Origin: JABSQH01 sp965230015
Lineage (GTDB): Bacteria; Actinomycetota; Acidimicrobiia; Acidimicrobiales; Ilumatobacteraceae
Direction of reading: 5' to 3'
NCBI GenBank assembly: GCA_965230015.1
Contig: CBDDKF010000016.1
Location: forward strand, 1-64,000
Length of the DNA: 64,000 bases
This document shows, piece by piece, positions 9,101 to 16,392 of the stretch (positions are counted from its first letter, which is position 1; every line of letters starts with the position of its first letter). Both the position numbers and the translations under genes were made by a program. Below the pieces are notes generated by a model. The model searched no databases and was not told where the DNA came from. It saw only the letters and a program-made list of their open reading frames with translations.

Positions 9101-9657
9101 GCCTCGGTGGCGTCGAGCCGACGCTGCGCCTTCTCCTTGCGCTTGCGGAACTTGAGAACGCCTGCGGCCTCCTCGATGATCGAGCGGCGGTCTTCGGGGC
9201 GGGCGTTGAGCACCGCATCGATCTGCCCCTGGCTGACGATCACGTGCTGCTGACGGCCCACACCGGCGTCGGACAGCAGCTCCTGCACGTCGAGTAGGCG
9301 GCACGGTGCGCCGTTGATCGCGTATTCGGACTCGCCCGTGCGGAACAGGATGCGGGTGACGGTGATCTCGGTGAGGTCGAGCCCCAGCGTGCCGTCGGAG
9401 TTGTCGATGGTGATCGACACTTCGGCGCGGCCGAGGGCCGGGCGGCTGGCAGTACCAGCGAAGATCACGTCGTCCATCTTCTGACTGCGCACCGACTTCG
9501 GCGCCTGTGCGCCGAGCACCCAGGCAATGGCATCGACGACGTTCGACTTGCCCGACCCGTTGGGTCCGACGACGACGGTCACTCCGGGCTCGAGATCCAT
9601 CGTCGTTGCCTCGGCAAACGACTTGAATCCCTTCAACGTCAGGCGTTTCAGATACAC
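6184..9657 (-). CDS. smc: Chromosome segregation ATPase SMC
   Basis: Condensin ATPase that compacts and segregates chromosomes with ScpA/ScpB. The 1157-residue product starts at GTG 9657 (VYLKRLTLKGFKSF); the longer in-frame extension overlaps mutM and is rejected. Walker A GPNGSGKSN lies at residues 31-39, a long coiled coil follows, then a central hinge near residues 500-620, a second coiled coil, the ABC signature LLSGGERSLTALA and Walker B FYVMDEVEAALDD near the C-terminus. 46 nt after mutM, 92 nt before ftsY; smc-ftsY-ffh is a conserved order. Confidence 0.97.
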   Translation of the reverse strand: MYLKRLTLKGFKSFAEATTMDLEPGVTVVVGPNGSGKSNVVDAIAWVLGAQAPKSVRSQKMDDVIFAGTASRPALGRAEVSITIDNSDGTLGLDLTEITVTRILFRTGESEYAINGAPCRLLDVQELLSDAGVGRQQHVIVSQGQIDAVLNARPEDRRSIIEEAAGVLKFRKRKEKAQRRLDATEANLLRVQDLLREVRRQLRPLERQAKAAERHGELVGELTELKTFVLGREIASWRTKLESLAATRRDGATEEQRIKSELATLDTAIVALEAQLAATGANDVGDRLVRVEQLRERARGIAAVLVERRRSLERDRGQGLDAGVVASLEADAARFRNELDGVEVERAELAPLADELAIDEATFEEALGAADDESNESTVGSTAATAAAEVRGELRSIRAAIERLTAEHQRLDTRRTQMIERRDAASADVERFRAECDAASRDEAPIADQAAAAEERRVAATADHETKVETRQRLSEEASRWAARVEALEQALDAARARAGAERLAEVDGVLGTLLELVEIEGGWEPAVEAALGDALTAVVVDDPGAGRRALDELRRSDTSGAVLAIGAAESASTPPAAGEHIRPRVRGRRPGVDGLLDALLAGAVRAPDVPAAIDIALAHPELVVVTPTGDRLARAGWRVGAASGGATAAALDDAREQAAAAEREHAAAARAVDEATAELAAARAAEGELTRQLDANDARLAAAAEGLAQAQGQAREAAAEVETIERALADADGGAERERARIVELEGLLPALESDEAAESEAARLARERRAELDARRALLTSRRSDLDVRVAGLDERQQLLATRLAETEQRLADDAEARLQAEERRVAIERALVAIERLAELVESHRVVVEAHHDRLVEERRRQSDEVRELTTQLGERRATRHDAERSLEEWRERVRQAELGEAEATLRLETTIETLRRDLDIEPATAEAAEMPELPDGATAAGRVRELERELKLLGPINPLALEEFNELQTRHGFLEEQLEDVRSTRRELSRVIHAIDAEIQNVFASAFADVSENFTQLFGLLFPGGTGRLALTAPDDLLNTGIEIEAKPSGKNVKKLSLLSGGERSLTALAYLFAVFRSRPSPFYVMDEVEAALDDVNLHRFLGLVAEFRSDAQLIIVSHQKRTMEAGDILLGVSMQPGGSSKVVTEKRELSSV

Positions 9658-9703
9658 AGCGCGCGCCAAGCTACCGGTCGCGCGCCCGCGCGAAGTGGGA
9701 CCA

Positions 9704-10543
9704 TCAGCGTTGACAGACCGGACAGAAATGTGTGCTCCGGCCCGCCGCGACAGTGCGCCGAATCCACCCTCTCCCACACGTCGTACAGCGCTCCCCGGTG
9801 TGCCCGTAGACCCGGTGCTCGAACTGGAACCAGCCGCCGTCGCCGAGCAGGTCGACGTAGCGACTGTCGGGCAGCGTCGAGCCGCCGGCCTCCACGGCGC
9901 GTGCGAGGACATCGAGAATCGAGCGGTGCAGCCGGGTGATCGCCCGCGAGTCGAGAGAATTGGCCGGGCGGTCCGGTCGGAGCCGGGCGGCGTGCAAGAT
10001 CTCGTCGGCGTAGATGTTGCCGATGCCGGCGATGCGGTGCTGGTCGAGAAGCAGTGGTTTGAGCCCACGCGAAGTGCTCGCGACGATGTCGCGCAGCAGC
10101 GCACGAGGGAAGTCCTCGGCGATGGGATCGGGACCGAGGCGGGCCAGCTCGGGGAGCACGTCGCCGACGCGCGTCGGGTCGAACACCACGACCTCGCCGA
10201 ACGTCCGCGGATCGACGAACCGCAGTTCGTCGGCACCGCCGTCGAGCGTCGCCACCACGTGCGTGTGATCGGCGCGTGGCGTGTCAGCGGGCACGAGCAG
10301 CACTTGGCCACTCATCCGCAGGTGGATCATCACTTCGTCGCCCGAGTCGAGCGGGAGCAACAGGTACTTCCCCCGGCGGTCGGCGCGCTCGATCGTGGTC
10401 CCCGTCAGCCCTGCGATCAGCTCGTCGCGCGAGGTCCGGCGCACGACCCGCTCGCGACCGACCCATACGCGCTCGATTCGCCGGCCGACCACGCGCGTGG
10501 CCAAGCCACGGCGGACGGTCTCGACTTCTGGTAGCTCGGGCAC
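9704..10543 (-). CDS. mutM: Formamidopyrimidine-DNA glycosylase
   Basis: Bifunctional base-excision glycosylase/AP lyase removing 8-oxoG and FapyG. The 279-residue product starts at GTG 10543 and reads MPELPEVETV; Pro2 and Glu3 form the catalytic N-terminus after Met removal. A helix-two-turn-helix region with GIGNIYADEILH follows, and a C-terminal zinc finger CTTC...CPVC. The start is 3 nt downstream of the rnc stop, so the two are probably translationally coupled; rnc-mutM-smc is the order also known in mycobacteria. Confidence 0.96.
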   Translation of the reverse strand: MPELPEVETVRRGLATRVVGRRIERVWVGRERVVRRTSRDELIAGLTGTTIERADRRGKYLLLPLDSGDEVMIHLRMSGQVLLVPADTPRADHTHVVATLDGGADELRFVDPRTFGEVVVFDPTRVGDVLPELARLGPDPIAEDFPRALLRDIVASTSRGLKPLLLDQHRIAGIGNIYADEILHAARLRPDRPANSLDSRAITRLHRSILDVLARAVEAGGSTLPDSRYVDLLGDGGWFQFEHRVYGHTGERCTTCGRGWIRRTVAAGRSTHFCPVCQR

Positions 10544-10546
10544 AGT

Positions 10547-11233
10547 TCAGGCGATCGTGGCGCACGCTTCGGTGGCCGCCGCCTGCTCGGCGGCCTTCTT
10601 CGACCGTCCGTCGCCGGCGCCGATCACATCGCCGTCGACCACCACACGGGCGTGAAACGTCTTGGCGTGGTCGGGGCCGCTCTCGCTCACCCGGTACTCG
10701 GGTGCGCTGCGCCCGGCACTGGCGAGCAGTTCTTGCAGCATCGTCTTGTGATCGAGGTGGTCGAGGTCGTCGGCCGACTCGGGCAGCCGATCGGAGAAGC
10801 ACCGGTCGACCACCCCGAACGCGGCCTCAGCGCCGCCGTCGAGATACACGGCGCCGAGCACCGCTTCGAACGCGTCGGACAAGATCGACGGCTTGTCGGC
10901 GCCGCCTGCGGCCGCTTCGCCCTTGCCGAGCAGGATGTGGCCGCCGAGGTCGATCTCGGTGGCCACCTCGGCGAGCGCGACGGCGTTGACCACGCTCTTG
11001 CGCAGGTCGGTGAGCTGCCCCTCGTGGAAGTGGCCGTATCGGCGGTACACGATGTCGGCGATCGCCCAACCCAGTACTGCGTCGCCGAGGAACTCGAGGC
11101 GCTCGTTGCTGGGCTCTCCGTCGTGTTCAGCGACCCACGAGCGATGGGCCAACGCTTGCCGCAGCAGTCCCGGCTGTTCGAACCGATGACCGAGCGCCGC
11201 AGCGAGGTCGTCGAGATCGTCGAGCGACGTCAT
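10547..11233 (-). CDS. rnc: Ribonuclease III
   Basis: Double-stranded RNA endonuclease for rRNA and mRNA processing. The 228-residue product has the RNase III signature NERLEFLGDAVLG near residue 42, the acidic metal-binding residues around DAFEAVLGAVYLDGG, and a C-terminal dsRNA-binding domain (about 155-228) with KTMLQELLAS and GDGRSKKAAEQAAA. Lies 20 nt after acpP, a common pairing. Confidence 0.97.
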   Translation of the reverse strand: MTSLDDLDDLAAALGHRFEQPGLLRQALAHRSWVAEHDGEPSNERLEFLGDAVLGWAIADIVYRRYGHFHEGQLTDLRKSVVNAVALAEVATEIDLGGHILLGKGEAAAGGADKPSILSDAFEAVLGAVYLDGGAEAAFGVVDRCFSDRLPESADDLDHLDHKTMLQELLASAGRSAPEYRVSESGPDHAKTFHARVVVDGDVIGAGDGRSKKAAEQAAATEACATIA

Positions 11234-11253
11234 CGAGCCCCGGCCACGTCGAC

Positions 11254-11544
11254 TCAGCTGGCGCGCTCGTGGACGTAGTCGACGGCGTCGCGCACCGTCT
11301 TCAGGTCTTCGAGGTCTTCGTCTTCGATACGGAACCCGGTGGTGCGGTCGCTCAGTTCCTCTTCGAGCGCCTCGACGAGCTCGATCAGCGCCAACGAGTC
11401 GGCGTCGAGGTCGTCGACGAACGACTGCCCTTCGGTGATGGTCGAGGGCTCGATCTCCAGAATGTCGGCGAGGCGGTCGCGGACGATCTCGAAGATCTCG
11501 TCACGACCGAGCGGACCTTGTTCAACGTGGGTCTCTGCAGGCAC
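11254..11544 (-). CDS. acpP: Acyl carrier protein
   Basis: Carries fatty-acyl chains on 4'-phosphopantetheine. The 96-residue product starts at GTG 11544 (VPAETHVEQG); the upstream in-frame extension overlaps the plsX region and is not ACP-like. The attachment site is Ser50 in DLDADSLALIELVEALEEE, followed by an acidic helix. It is slightly longer than the usual 78-85 residues because of an N-terminal extension and the loop ELSDRTTGFRIEDED. Neighbours plsX and rnc match the common plsX-acpP-rnc order. Confidence 0.93.
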   Translation of the reverse strand: MPAETHVEQGPLGRDEIFEIVRDRLADILEIEPSTITEGQSFVDDLDADSLALIELVEALEEELSDRTTGFRIEDEDLEDLKTVRDAVDYVHERAS

Positions 11545-11608
11545 GAGCGCGCAGTCTATGTCGACTCCGACGCAACGATGGCGGCCGATCGACGTCGTGT
11601 CGACGGGC

Positions 11609-12601
11609 TCAGGCCGTGCTGGCGGCGATCGCCGTGCGGATCTCGTCGACCATGTTGGCGGCGACCATGTCGCGGCCCACCCCGATGGCGTTGCGGATCG
11701 CCGTTTCGCCCGAGGAACCATGGGAGATGATGCACACGCCATCGACTCCCAGGAGGATCGCCCCACCGTAGGTATCGGGGCTCAGTGAGGTGTAGAGGGG
11801 CACCAGTGCCGGCATCAGTGCTTCGGCATGTGGCTGGTAGTGCTCTTCGGCGCCGAAGGCGTCCATCAGGGCCCCGACCACGGTGCGCATTCCACCTTCG
11901 AGCGTCTTCAGCACCACGTTGCCCGTGAACCCATCGGTAACGCACACGTCGATGGTGTCGCTCATCACATCGCGCCCTTCGACGTTGCCCACGAAGTTCA
12001 GGCCGTCGACGGCCGCGAGCACGTCGTAGGCCTCTTTGCGCAGCGTGTCGCCTTTCCCCTGCTCTTCACCGATCGACAGCAGGCCGACGCGCGGCCGATC
12101 GATGTCGAAACGATGGCGGGCGTACACCTCACCCATCAAGGCGAACTGGGCCAGCCACTCGGCTTGGACCTCGGCGTTGGCGCCGGCGTCGAGCAGCACC
12201 GTTGGGGTGGAGCCGGGAACCGGGATCGGGGTGGCGATCGCCGGCCGTTTCACTCCCGAGATACGCCCCATCCGCAGCAGCGCCGAGGCCATCGTTGCCC
12301 CGGTGTTGCCGGCCGACACCATCGCGCTGGCGTTGCCATCGCGCACGGCCTCGGCGGCGCGCACCAGGGTCGAGTCCTTCTTGCGCCGCACGCCCTGGGC
12401 GGGGTCGTCGTGCATGCCGATGATCTCGGTGGCGACGATCAGGTCGAGCGGATCGCCGCCGCTCTCGGGCTCGCGGCCCGGAAGGTCGTCTGGCCCGACG
12501 AGCACGACGGGGATCCCGTCGGCAACGCCGAGGTGTGCGCCCGCAACGATCGGGCCGGGGGCGTCGTCACCGCCCATCGCATCGACGGCGACGGGAAGCA
12601 T
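11609..12601 (-). CDS. plsX: Phosphate acyltransferase PlsX
   Basis: Makes acyl-phosphate from acyl-ACP for phospholipid synthesis, acting peripherally at the membrane. The 330-residue product begins MLPVAVDAMGGDDAPG, the PlsX hallmark; other conserved stretches are SAGNTGATMA, LLDAGANAEV, VGNVEGRDV and DGFTGNVVLKTLEG. Starts 4 nt after the rpmF stop, the widespread rpmF-plsX arrangement, and is followed by acpP, its substrate carrier. Confidence 0.96.
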   Translation of the reverse strand: MLPVAVDAMGGDDAPGPIVAGAHLGVADGIPVVLVGPDDLPGREPESGGDPLDLIVATEIIGMHDDPAQGVRRKKDSTLVRAAEAVRDGNASAMVSAGNTGATMASALLRMGRISGVKRPAIATPIPVPGSTPTVLLDAGANAEVQAEWLAQFALMGEVYARHRFDIDRPRVGLLSIGEEQGKGDTLRKEAYDVLAAVDGLNFVGNVEGRDVMSDTIDVCVTDGFTGNVVLKTLEGGMRTVVGALMDAFGAEEHYQPHAEALMPALVPLYTSLSPDTYGGAILLGVDGVCIISHGSSGETAIRNAIGVGRDMVAANMVDEIRTAIAASTA

Positions 12602-12605
12602 CGGA

Positions 12606-12785
12606 TCAGCCGACGTCGACAACGACGCGATCGCGGTACCAGCCGCACGAGGGGCACACGGTGTGCGGGACCTTGGCGGCACCGCAGCGCGGGCAAATGC
12701 TGCGCGGCGGGGCGTTGAGCTTCCAGGCGCTGGCGCGACGGCTGCGCGTCTTCGACTTGGAGGTCTTCTTCTTCGGAACGGCCAT
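12606..12785 (-). CDS. rpmF: 50S ribosomal protein L32
   Basis: A 59-residue gene translated from ATG at 12785 (MAVPKKKTSKSKTRSRR). It has the L32 basic N-terminus and a full zinc ribbon with Cys31, Cys34, Cys44 and Cys47 (CPRC and CPSC), so it is the zinc-binding (C+) paralogue. It is easily missed because of its size. It sits between the DUF177 gene and plsX, exactly where L32 is expected. Confidence 0.95.
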   Translation of the reverse strand: MAVPKKKTSKSKTRSRRASAWKLNAPPRSICPRCGAAKVPHTVCPSCGWYRDRVVVDVG

Positions 12786-12926
12786 GGTTGCTTCCTCGCC
12801 TGTGTGCGGCCAATGGGCTGTCGTGTGTCAGTGGACTGCCGGCCACGCGGCAGGGCCGTTGTACGTTATCGGCGCGCGGCTCGGTCGCCACCTGCTTCGG
12901 CGACGAGCGTCGTCGCCGGCCGTCCC

Positions 12927-13454
12927 TCAGTCGCCAGTTGCTGGCGTGTCATCGAGCACGAGGTCGGCGAGCGCCGCCCAGCGGTCGTCGGTGACGTCGC
13001 TGACGCAGTCGCAGGTCGCGCCGTTGCGGTCCACACCACAGGTCGGGCAGAGTCCCGCGCAGTCGTCGCGGCACACGCGTTCGTCGTCGAGTTCGAGCAA
13101 CACCACTTCGCGCACCATCGGCGCCAAGTCGAGTTGTGGCCCGTCGATCACGAACGCATCGGGATCCTCGTCGTCGCGGCGGTAGCGCTCGTCGATGTCG
13201 ATCACGAGCCGGCCGTCGATGTCGGTGAGACAGCGGCGACACGCCGCCGACCATGCGCTGCTCACCGTGCCGGCGACATCGATCCATGCGTCGCCCGACG
13301 TGGCGGTGAGCTCGACGTCGATGTGGTCGTCGAGGTGGTCGTGGGCGACGTCGAGATCGATGGGAACGAAGCGCGCAACGACCTCGCGCACAGCTCCGGG
13401 CTGGCGCAGCAACTCGACGGCATCGAGGCGCAACGGTCGTCGTGGATCGGGCAT
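12927..13454 (-). CDS. DUF177 (YceD-like) protein
   Basis: 175-residue member of the DUF177 family, which is co-conserved with rpmF and linked to 23S rRNA or L32 accumulation; mechanism in Actinobacteria is unclear. Visible: CRRC in the middle and a C-terminal cluster CRDDCAGLCPTCG typical of the family and probably zinc-binding. Acidic overall. 141 nt separate it from rpmF, longer than other gaps in this operon, leaving room for an rpmF promoter. Confidence 0.88.
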   Translation of the reverse strand: MPDPRRPLRLDAVELLRQPGAVREVVARFVPIDLDVAHDHLDDHIDVELTATSGDAWIDVAGTVSSAWSAACRRCLTDIDGRLVIDIDERYRRDDEDPDAFVIDGPQLDLAPMVREVVLLELDDERVCRDDCAGLCPTCGVDRNGATCDCVSDVTDDRWAALADLVLDDTPATGD

Positions 13455-13549
13455 CGCCTCTCACGCTACCGACGTAGAGATTCGGACGGTTCGGCGACGC
13501 TGTCGCGGGCCGCTCGACGGAGACGACGTCCCCGCACGCCAGAGAATGG

Positions 13550-14206
13550 TTAGCCGTCTTGGTCGAAGAAGCCCTTGGTCGGGTCGTCTTCTTCTTCGTC
13601 GACCTCGGCCGCGATCTGGTCGCGTACGGCGCCGATCGAGAGCCGCTGGCGTCCGGCGCCCACGGTCTTTTGCAGCTTGTCGAGAAGGATCTCGAACGAG
13701 CCCAGCCGCTGATCAAGAAAGTCCTCGGTCTCGTGGCGCAGCCGGCGGGCATCGGTCTCGGCCGTCTCCATCACCTGGCGGGCACGCTGTTCAGCGGCGC
13801 GCACGACCTCGGTACGTTGCACCATCCGCTCCGCTTTAACTCGGGCCACCTCGAGCAGCTCGTCGGCTTCGCGGCGGGTCTTGGCCACGAACTCCTGGCG
13901 TTCTTTGAGCATCCACCGGGCCTGGCGCAGCTCGTCGGGCAGGCGGTGCAACGACTCTTCGAGCAGCTCGATGATCTCATCGCGGTCGATCCGCGGCGAC
14001 GACGACAGCGGCATCGTCGGTGCGGTGGCCACGATGTCGATCGCCCGTCGGAGCAGGGTCTCGGCATCGCCGACGTAGCCGCCAGGCACGCCAGGCTCGG
14101 GATACTCGTCGTCGATGTCGGAGTAGTCGTCGTGGCCGTCGGCGTAGCCCTGGCCGTCGTCGTACTCGTCGTAGGCCTGTCGTGGGTGCTGGTCGTCGCT
14201 GCTCAT
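13550..14206 (-). CDS. SepIVA-like DivIVA-domain coiled-coil protein
   Basis: 218-residue cytoplasmic protein with an acidic, Tyr/Gly-rich N-terminal 60 residues, then a long predicted coiled coil (LLEESLHRLPDELRQARW onward) rich in Glu, Arg and Ala heptads. Family and position match the septation factor SepIVA of mycobacteria (upstream of DUF177, rnc, mutM), which helps direct septal and polar wall synthesis. Start MSSDDQHP at 14206, 10 nt after the coaD stop. Assignment to SepIVA rests mostly on synteny and coiled-coil character; function is inferred. Confidence 0.75.
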   Translation of the reverse strand: MSSDDQHPRQAYDEYDDGQGYADGHDDYSDIDDEYPEPGVPGGYVGDAETLLRRAIDIVATAPTMPLSSSPRIDRDEIIELLEESLHRLPDELRQARWMLKERQEFVAKTRREADELLEVARVKAERMVQRTEVVRAAEQRARQVMETAETDARRLRHETEDFLDQRLGSFEILLDKLQKTVGAGRQRLSIGAVRDQIAAEVDEEEDDPTKGFFDQDG

Positions 14207-14216
14207 CGTGTCCGCT

Positions 14217-14720
14217 TCATCGCGCTCGTTCCTCGGCGAATCGCTGGTGCAGTGCACGGGCGACGACATCGGGAACGAGGTGGTCGATCTCCCCACCGTA
14301 CTGGGCGATTTCCCTCACGAAGCGGCTACTGACATAGCCGAGGGCCGGCGAGCAGGGCAGGTACACCGTGCGCACCCCGGTGACGCGGAAGTTGTTGTGC
14401 GCCATCTGCTGTTCGATTTCGAAGTCGCCAGAGGTACGTAGACCCTTCACGATGAAGTCGACGTCGGCGCGTTCGGCCGCTTGCACAGCGAGCCCTGCGC
14501 TGGCGCTCACGGTGACACCGTCGAGGTGCCCCAGCGCCGCCCGGGCGAGGTCGATGCGCTCGTCGACCGTGAACATGCCGCCCGACTTGGCGTGGTTGTG
14601 CATCACCATTACCACGACGCCGCCGAACAGCTCGTGGGCCTGCTCGATCACGTCGACATGACCAAGGTGCAGCGGGTCGAAGCTTCCTGGATAGAGCACG
14701 CGCAGATCGGGGGCCGACAT
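14217..14720 (-). CDS. coaD: Pantetheine-phosphate adenylyltransferase
   Basis: Penultimate step of coenzyme A synthesis, adenylating 4'-phosphopantetheine. The 167-residue product has the nucleotidyltransferase motif YPGSFDPLHLGH with His18 and His21, and the C-terminal YVSSRFVREIA (the conserved S-S-x-x-R element). Start MSAPDLRVLYPG at 14720; an upstream extension reads into the repeat array and is rejected. It heads the minus-strand operon and is divergent from rsmD, its usual partner. Confidence 0.96.
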   Translation of the reverse strand: MSAPDLRVLYPGSFDPLHLGHVDVIEQAHELFGGVVVMVMHNHAKSGGMFTVDERIDLARAALGHLDGVTVSASAGLAVQAAERADVDFIVKGLRTSGDFEIEQQMAHNNFRVTGVRTVYLPCSPALGYVSSRFVREIAQYGGEIDHLVPDVVARALHQRFAEERAR

Positions 14721-14766
14721 CGTCTCGGCACGGTAGTTCCTCGCAACCACCAACCTGGGCAGCCCC

Positions 14767-14959
14767 GCACCGCAACGAGTGTCCCCACCGGTGAGCGAAC
14801 CAGCCACCCCCGGGCCGCCTCCCTCGCCGCACCGCGACCGGTTTCCACAGCGGTGAGCGAACCAGCCACCCCAGGGCCGCCTCCCTCACCGCACCGCACC
14901 GCACCGCAACGAGCATCCCGACCGGTGAGCCAACCAGCCACCCCTGGGCCGCTTCGCTC
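14767..14959. repeat. Three direct 59-bp repeats between coaD and rsmD
   Basis: Copies at 14767-14825, 14829-14887 and 14901-14959. Each begins GCACCGC, contains CGGTGAGC(G/C)AACCAGCCACCC in the middle and ends GGGCCGC(C/T)TCxCTC. Spacers are 3 and 13 nt. The array fills most of the 262-nt divergent intergenic region. No coding function is evident. Confidence 0.9.
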
Positions 14960-14982
14960 ACCGCCGGCGTATCGTCACCCCG

Positions 14983-15498
14983 ATGCGCGTGGTCTCAGGT
15001 GAGTTGGGCGGGCGGCGGATCGTTGCGCCGGAGGGCACGTCGACCCGACCGACCACCGACCGCGTGCGCGAGGCGATCTTCAACGCCCTCGGCTCGCGCG
15101 GCCTGATCGACGATGCGCTCGTCGCCGATCTGTTCGCCGGCAGCGGCGGGCTCGGCATCGAAGCGCTCTCGCGAGGCGCCGAACACTGCACGTTCGTCGA
15201 ACGCGACCGCGCCGCGCTCGCTGCGCTGCGCGAGAACCTCGCCACGCTGGACCTCGACGACCGCAGCCGGGTGATCGCTGGCAACGCCCAGACATCCGCC
15301 GCGCACCTCGATGTCGACCTCGTGCTGGCCGACCCGCCATACGACTTCGCCGCCTGGCCCGAGCTGCTGTCGGTGCTCCGGGCCGACATCGTCGTCGCCG
15401 AGTCGGGCGAGCCGCTCACGGACATCGCCGGGTGGGACTCGTGGCGCTCGAAGCGCTACGGCCGTACCTGGGTGACGTTTCTCGAGCGCAATCGTTAA
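14983..15498 (+). CDS. rsmD: 16S rRNA (guanine-N2)-methyltransferase RsmD
   Basis: Methylates G966 of 16S rRNA (E. coli numbering). The 171-residue product begins MRVVSGELGGRRIVAPEG, includes the RPTTDRVREAIFNAL element, the SAM-binding loop DLFAGSGGLGIEALSRGA near 46, and the catalytic motif ADPPYDF near 114. Divergent from coaD. Its 3' end is followed 11 nt later by the chosen nth start. Confidence 0.96.
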   Translation: MRVVSGELGGRRIVAPEGTSTRPTTDRVREAIFNALGSRGLIDDALVADLFAGSGGLGIEALSRGAEHCTFVERDRAALAALRENLATLDLDDRSRVIAGNAQTSAAHLDVDLVLADPPYDFAAWPELLSVLRADIVVAESGEPLTDIAGWDSWRSKRYGRTWVTFLERNR

Positions 15499-15509
15499 CG
15501 TCGGCGCCC

Positions 15510-16157
15510 GTGCGTCGGCAAGACAAGGCCAACCGGATCGGCGAGATCCTCGACGAGCTGTATCCGGCCCCGCCGGTGCCGCTCGACCACGTCGACCCGT
15601 ACACGCTGCTGGTGGCAGTGGCTTTGTCGGCACAGACCACCGACAAGAAGGTCAACGAGGTGACTCCTGCGTTGTTCGCGGTGGCCGATACGCCAGAGAA
15701 GATGGCGGCGCTCGATCCAGACCAGATCTTAGAGCTCATTCGCGAAATCGGGTTGGCGCCGACCAAGGCCAAGAACCTTTGGCTGATGGCCAACCAGATC
15801 ATCGACGGCGGTGGCGAGGTGATCCCGGACTGGGAGTTCCTCGAATCGCTCGCCGGCGTCGGGCACAAGACGGCCAGCGTGGTGATGGCGCAGGCCTTCG
15901 ACGTTCCGGCCTTTCCCGTCGACACGCACATCCATCGTCTGGCCGATCGCTGGGGTCTGTCCAACGGCACGACGGTGGAGCGGACCGAAGCCGACCTGAA
16001 GAAGGTCTTCCCGATCGACACGTGGAACCGCCGCCACCTGCAGATCATCTTCTTCGGCCGCGAGTGCTGCCCAGCCCGGCGACACGATCTGGCGGCATGC
16101 CCGATCTGCGGGTGGGCGGCGACCAAGAAGCGCATTCGCGAAGAATCGGGTCGCTGA
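15510..16157 (+). CDS. nth: Endonuclease III
   Basis: DNA glycosylase/AP lyase for oxidised pyrimidines. GTG at 15510 gives 215 residues; an earlier in-frame ATG at 15432 would overlap rsmD by 67 nt. The helix-hairpin-helix LAGVGHKTAS supplies catalytic Lys120 and VDTHIHR supplies Asp138, the same numbers as in E. coli. The C-terminal iron-sulfur loop is unusual: Cys186, Cys187, Cys197 and Cys200 (CC-x9-C-x2-C) instead of C-x6-C-x2-C-x5-C. A cluster may still form with altered ligand spacing. Confidence 0.93.
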   Translation: MRRQDKANRIGEILDELYPAPPVPLDHVDPYTLLVAVALSAQTTDKKVNEVTPALFAVADTPEKMAALDPDQILELIREIGLAPTKAKNLWLMANQIIDGGGEVIPDWEFLESLAGVGHKTASVVMAQAFDVPAFPVDTHIHRLADRWGLSNGTTVERTEADLKKVFPIDTWNRRHLQIIFFGRECCPARRHDLAACPICGWAATKKRIREESGR

Positions 16158-16158
16158 C

Positions 16159-16341
16159 ATGTTGCAGCCGGCACCCCAGATCGTGTGCATCGACTGCGGT
16201 GGGCGCTGCTTTCTGCTCACCCAGCCAGACGAAGACGGCATCTGGGAACCGGGTGACGTGGTCGCCTACCGCTGCGAAGACTGCCTCGACCGTTGGGATC
16301 TGGTGCTCGAAGACGACGACGACATCGAGCGCGGCGATTGA
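16159..16341 (+). CDS. Small zinc-ribbon protein, unknown function
   Basis: A 60-residue product starting one base after the nth stop, so almost certainly co-translated with it. It has two Cys pairs, CIDCGGRC near residue 10 and CEDC near residue 39, consistent with a single zinc ribbon, and an acidic C-terminus (LEDDDDIE). No specific family recognised. The nth context suggests, but does not prove, a nucleic-acid link. Confidence 0.7.
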   Translation: MLQPAPQIVCIDCGGRCFLLTQPDEDGIWEPGDVVAYRCEDCLDRWDLVLEDDDDIERGD

Positions 16342-16392
16342 ACACGCGTCCCGGTTCACACGCAGATCACGGGCGCATGCGACAACAGCGGC

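Noticed and set aside
9658..10311. N-terminal extension of smc over mutM
   Set aside because: SMC proteins start at the strand before the P-loop; the extension is out-of-frame mutM.
14767..14959. CRISPR-like array
   Set aside because: Spacers are only 3 and 13 nt, there are three units and no cas genes; these are direct repeats.
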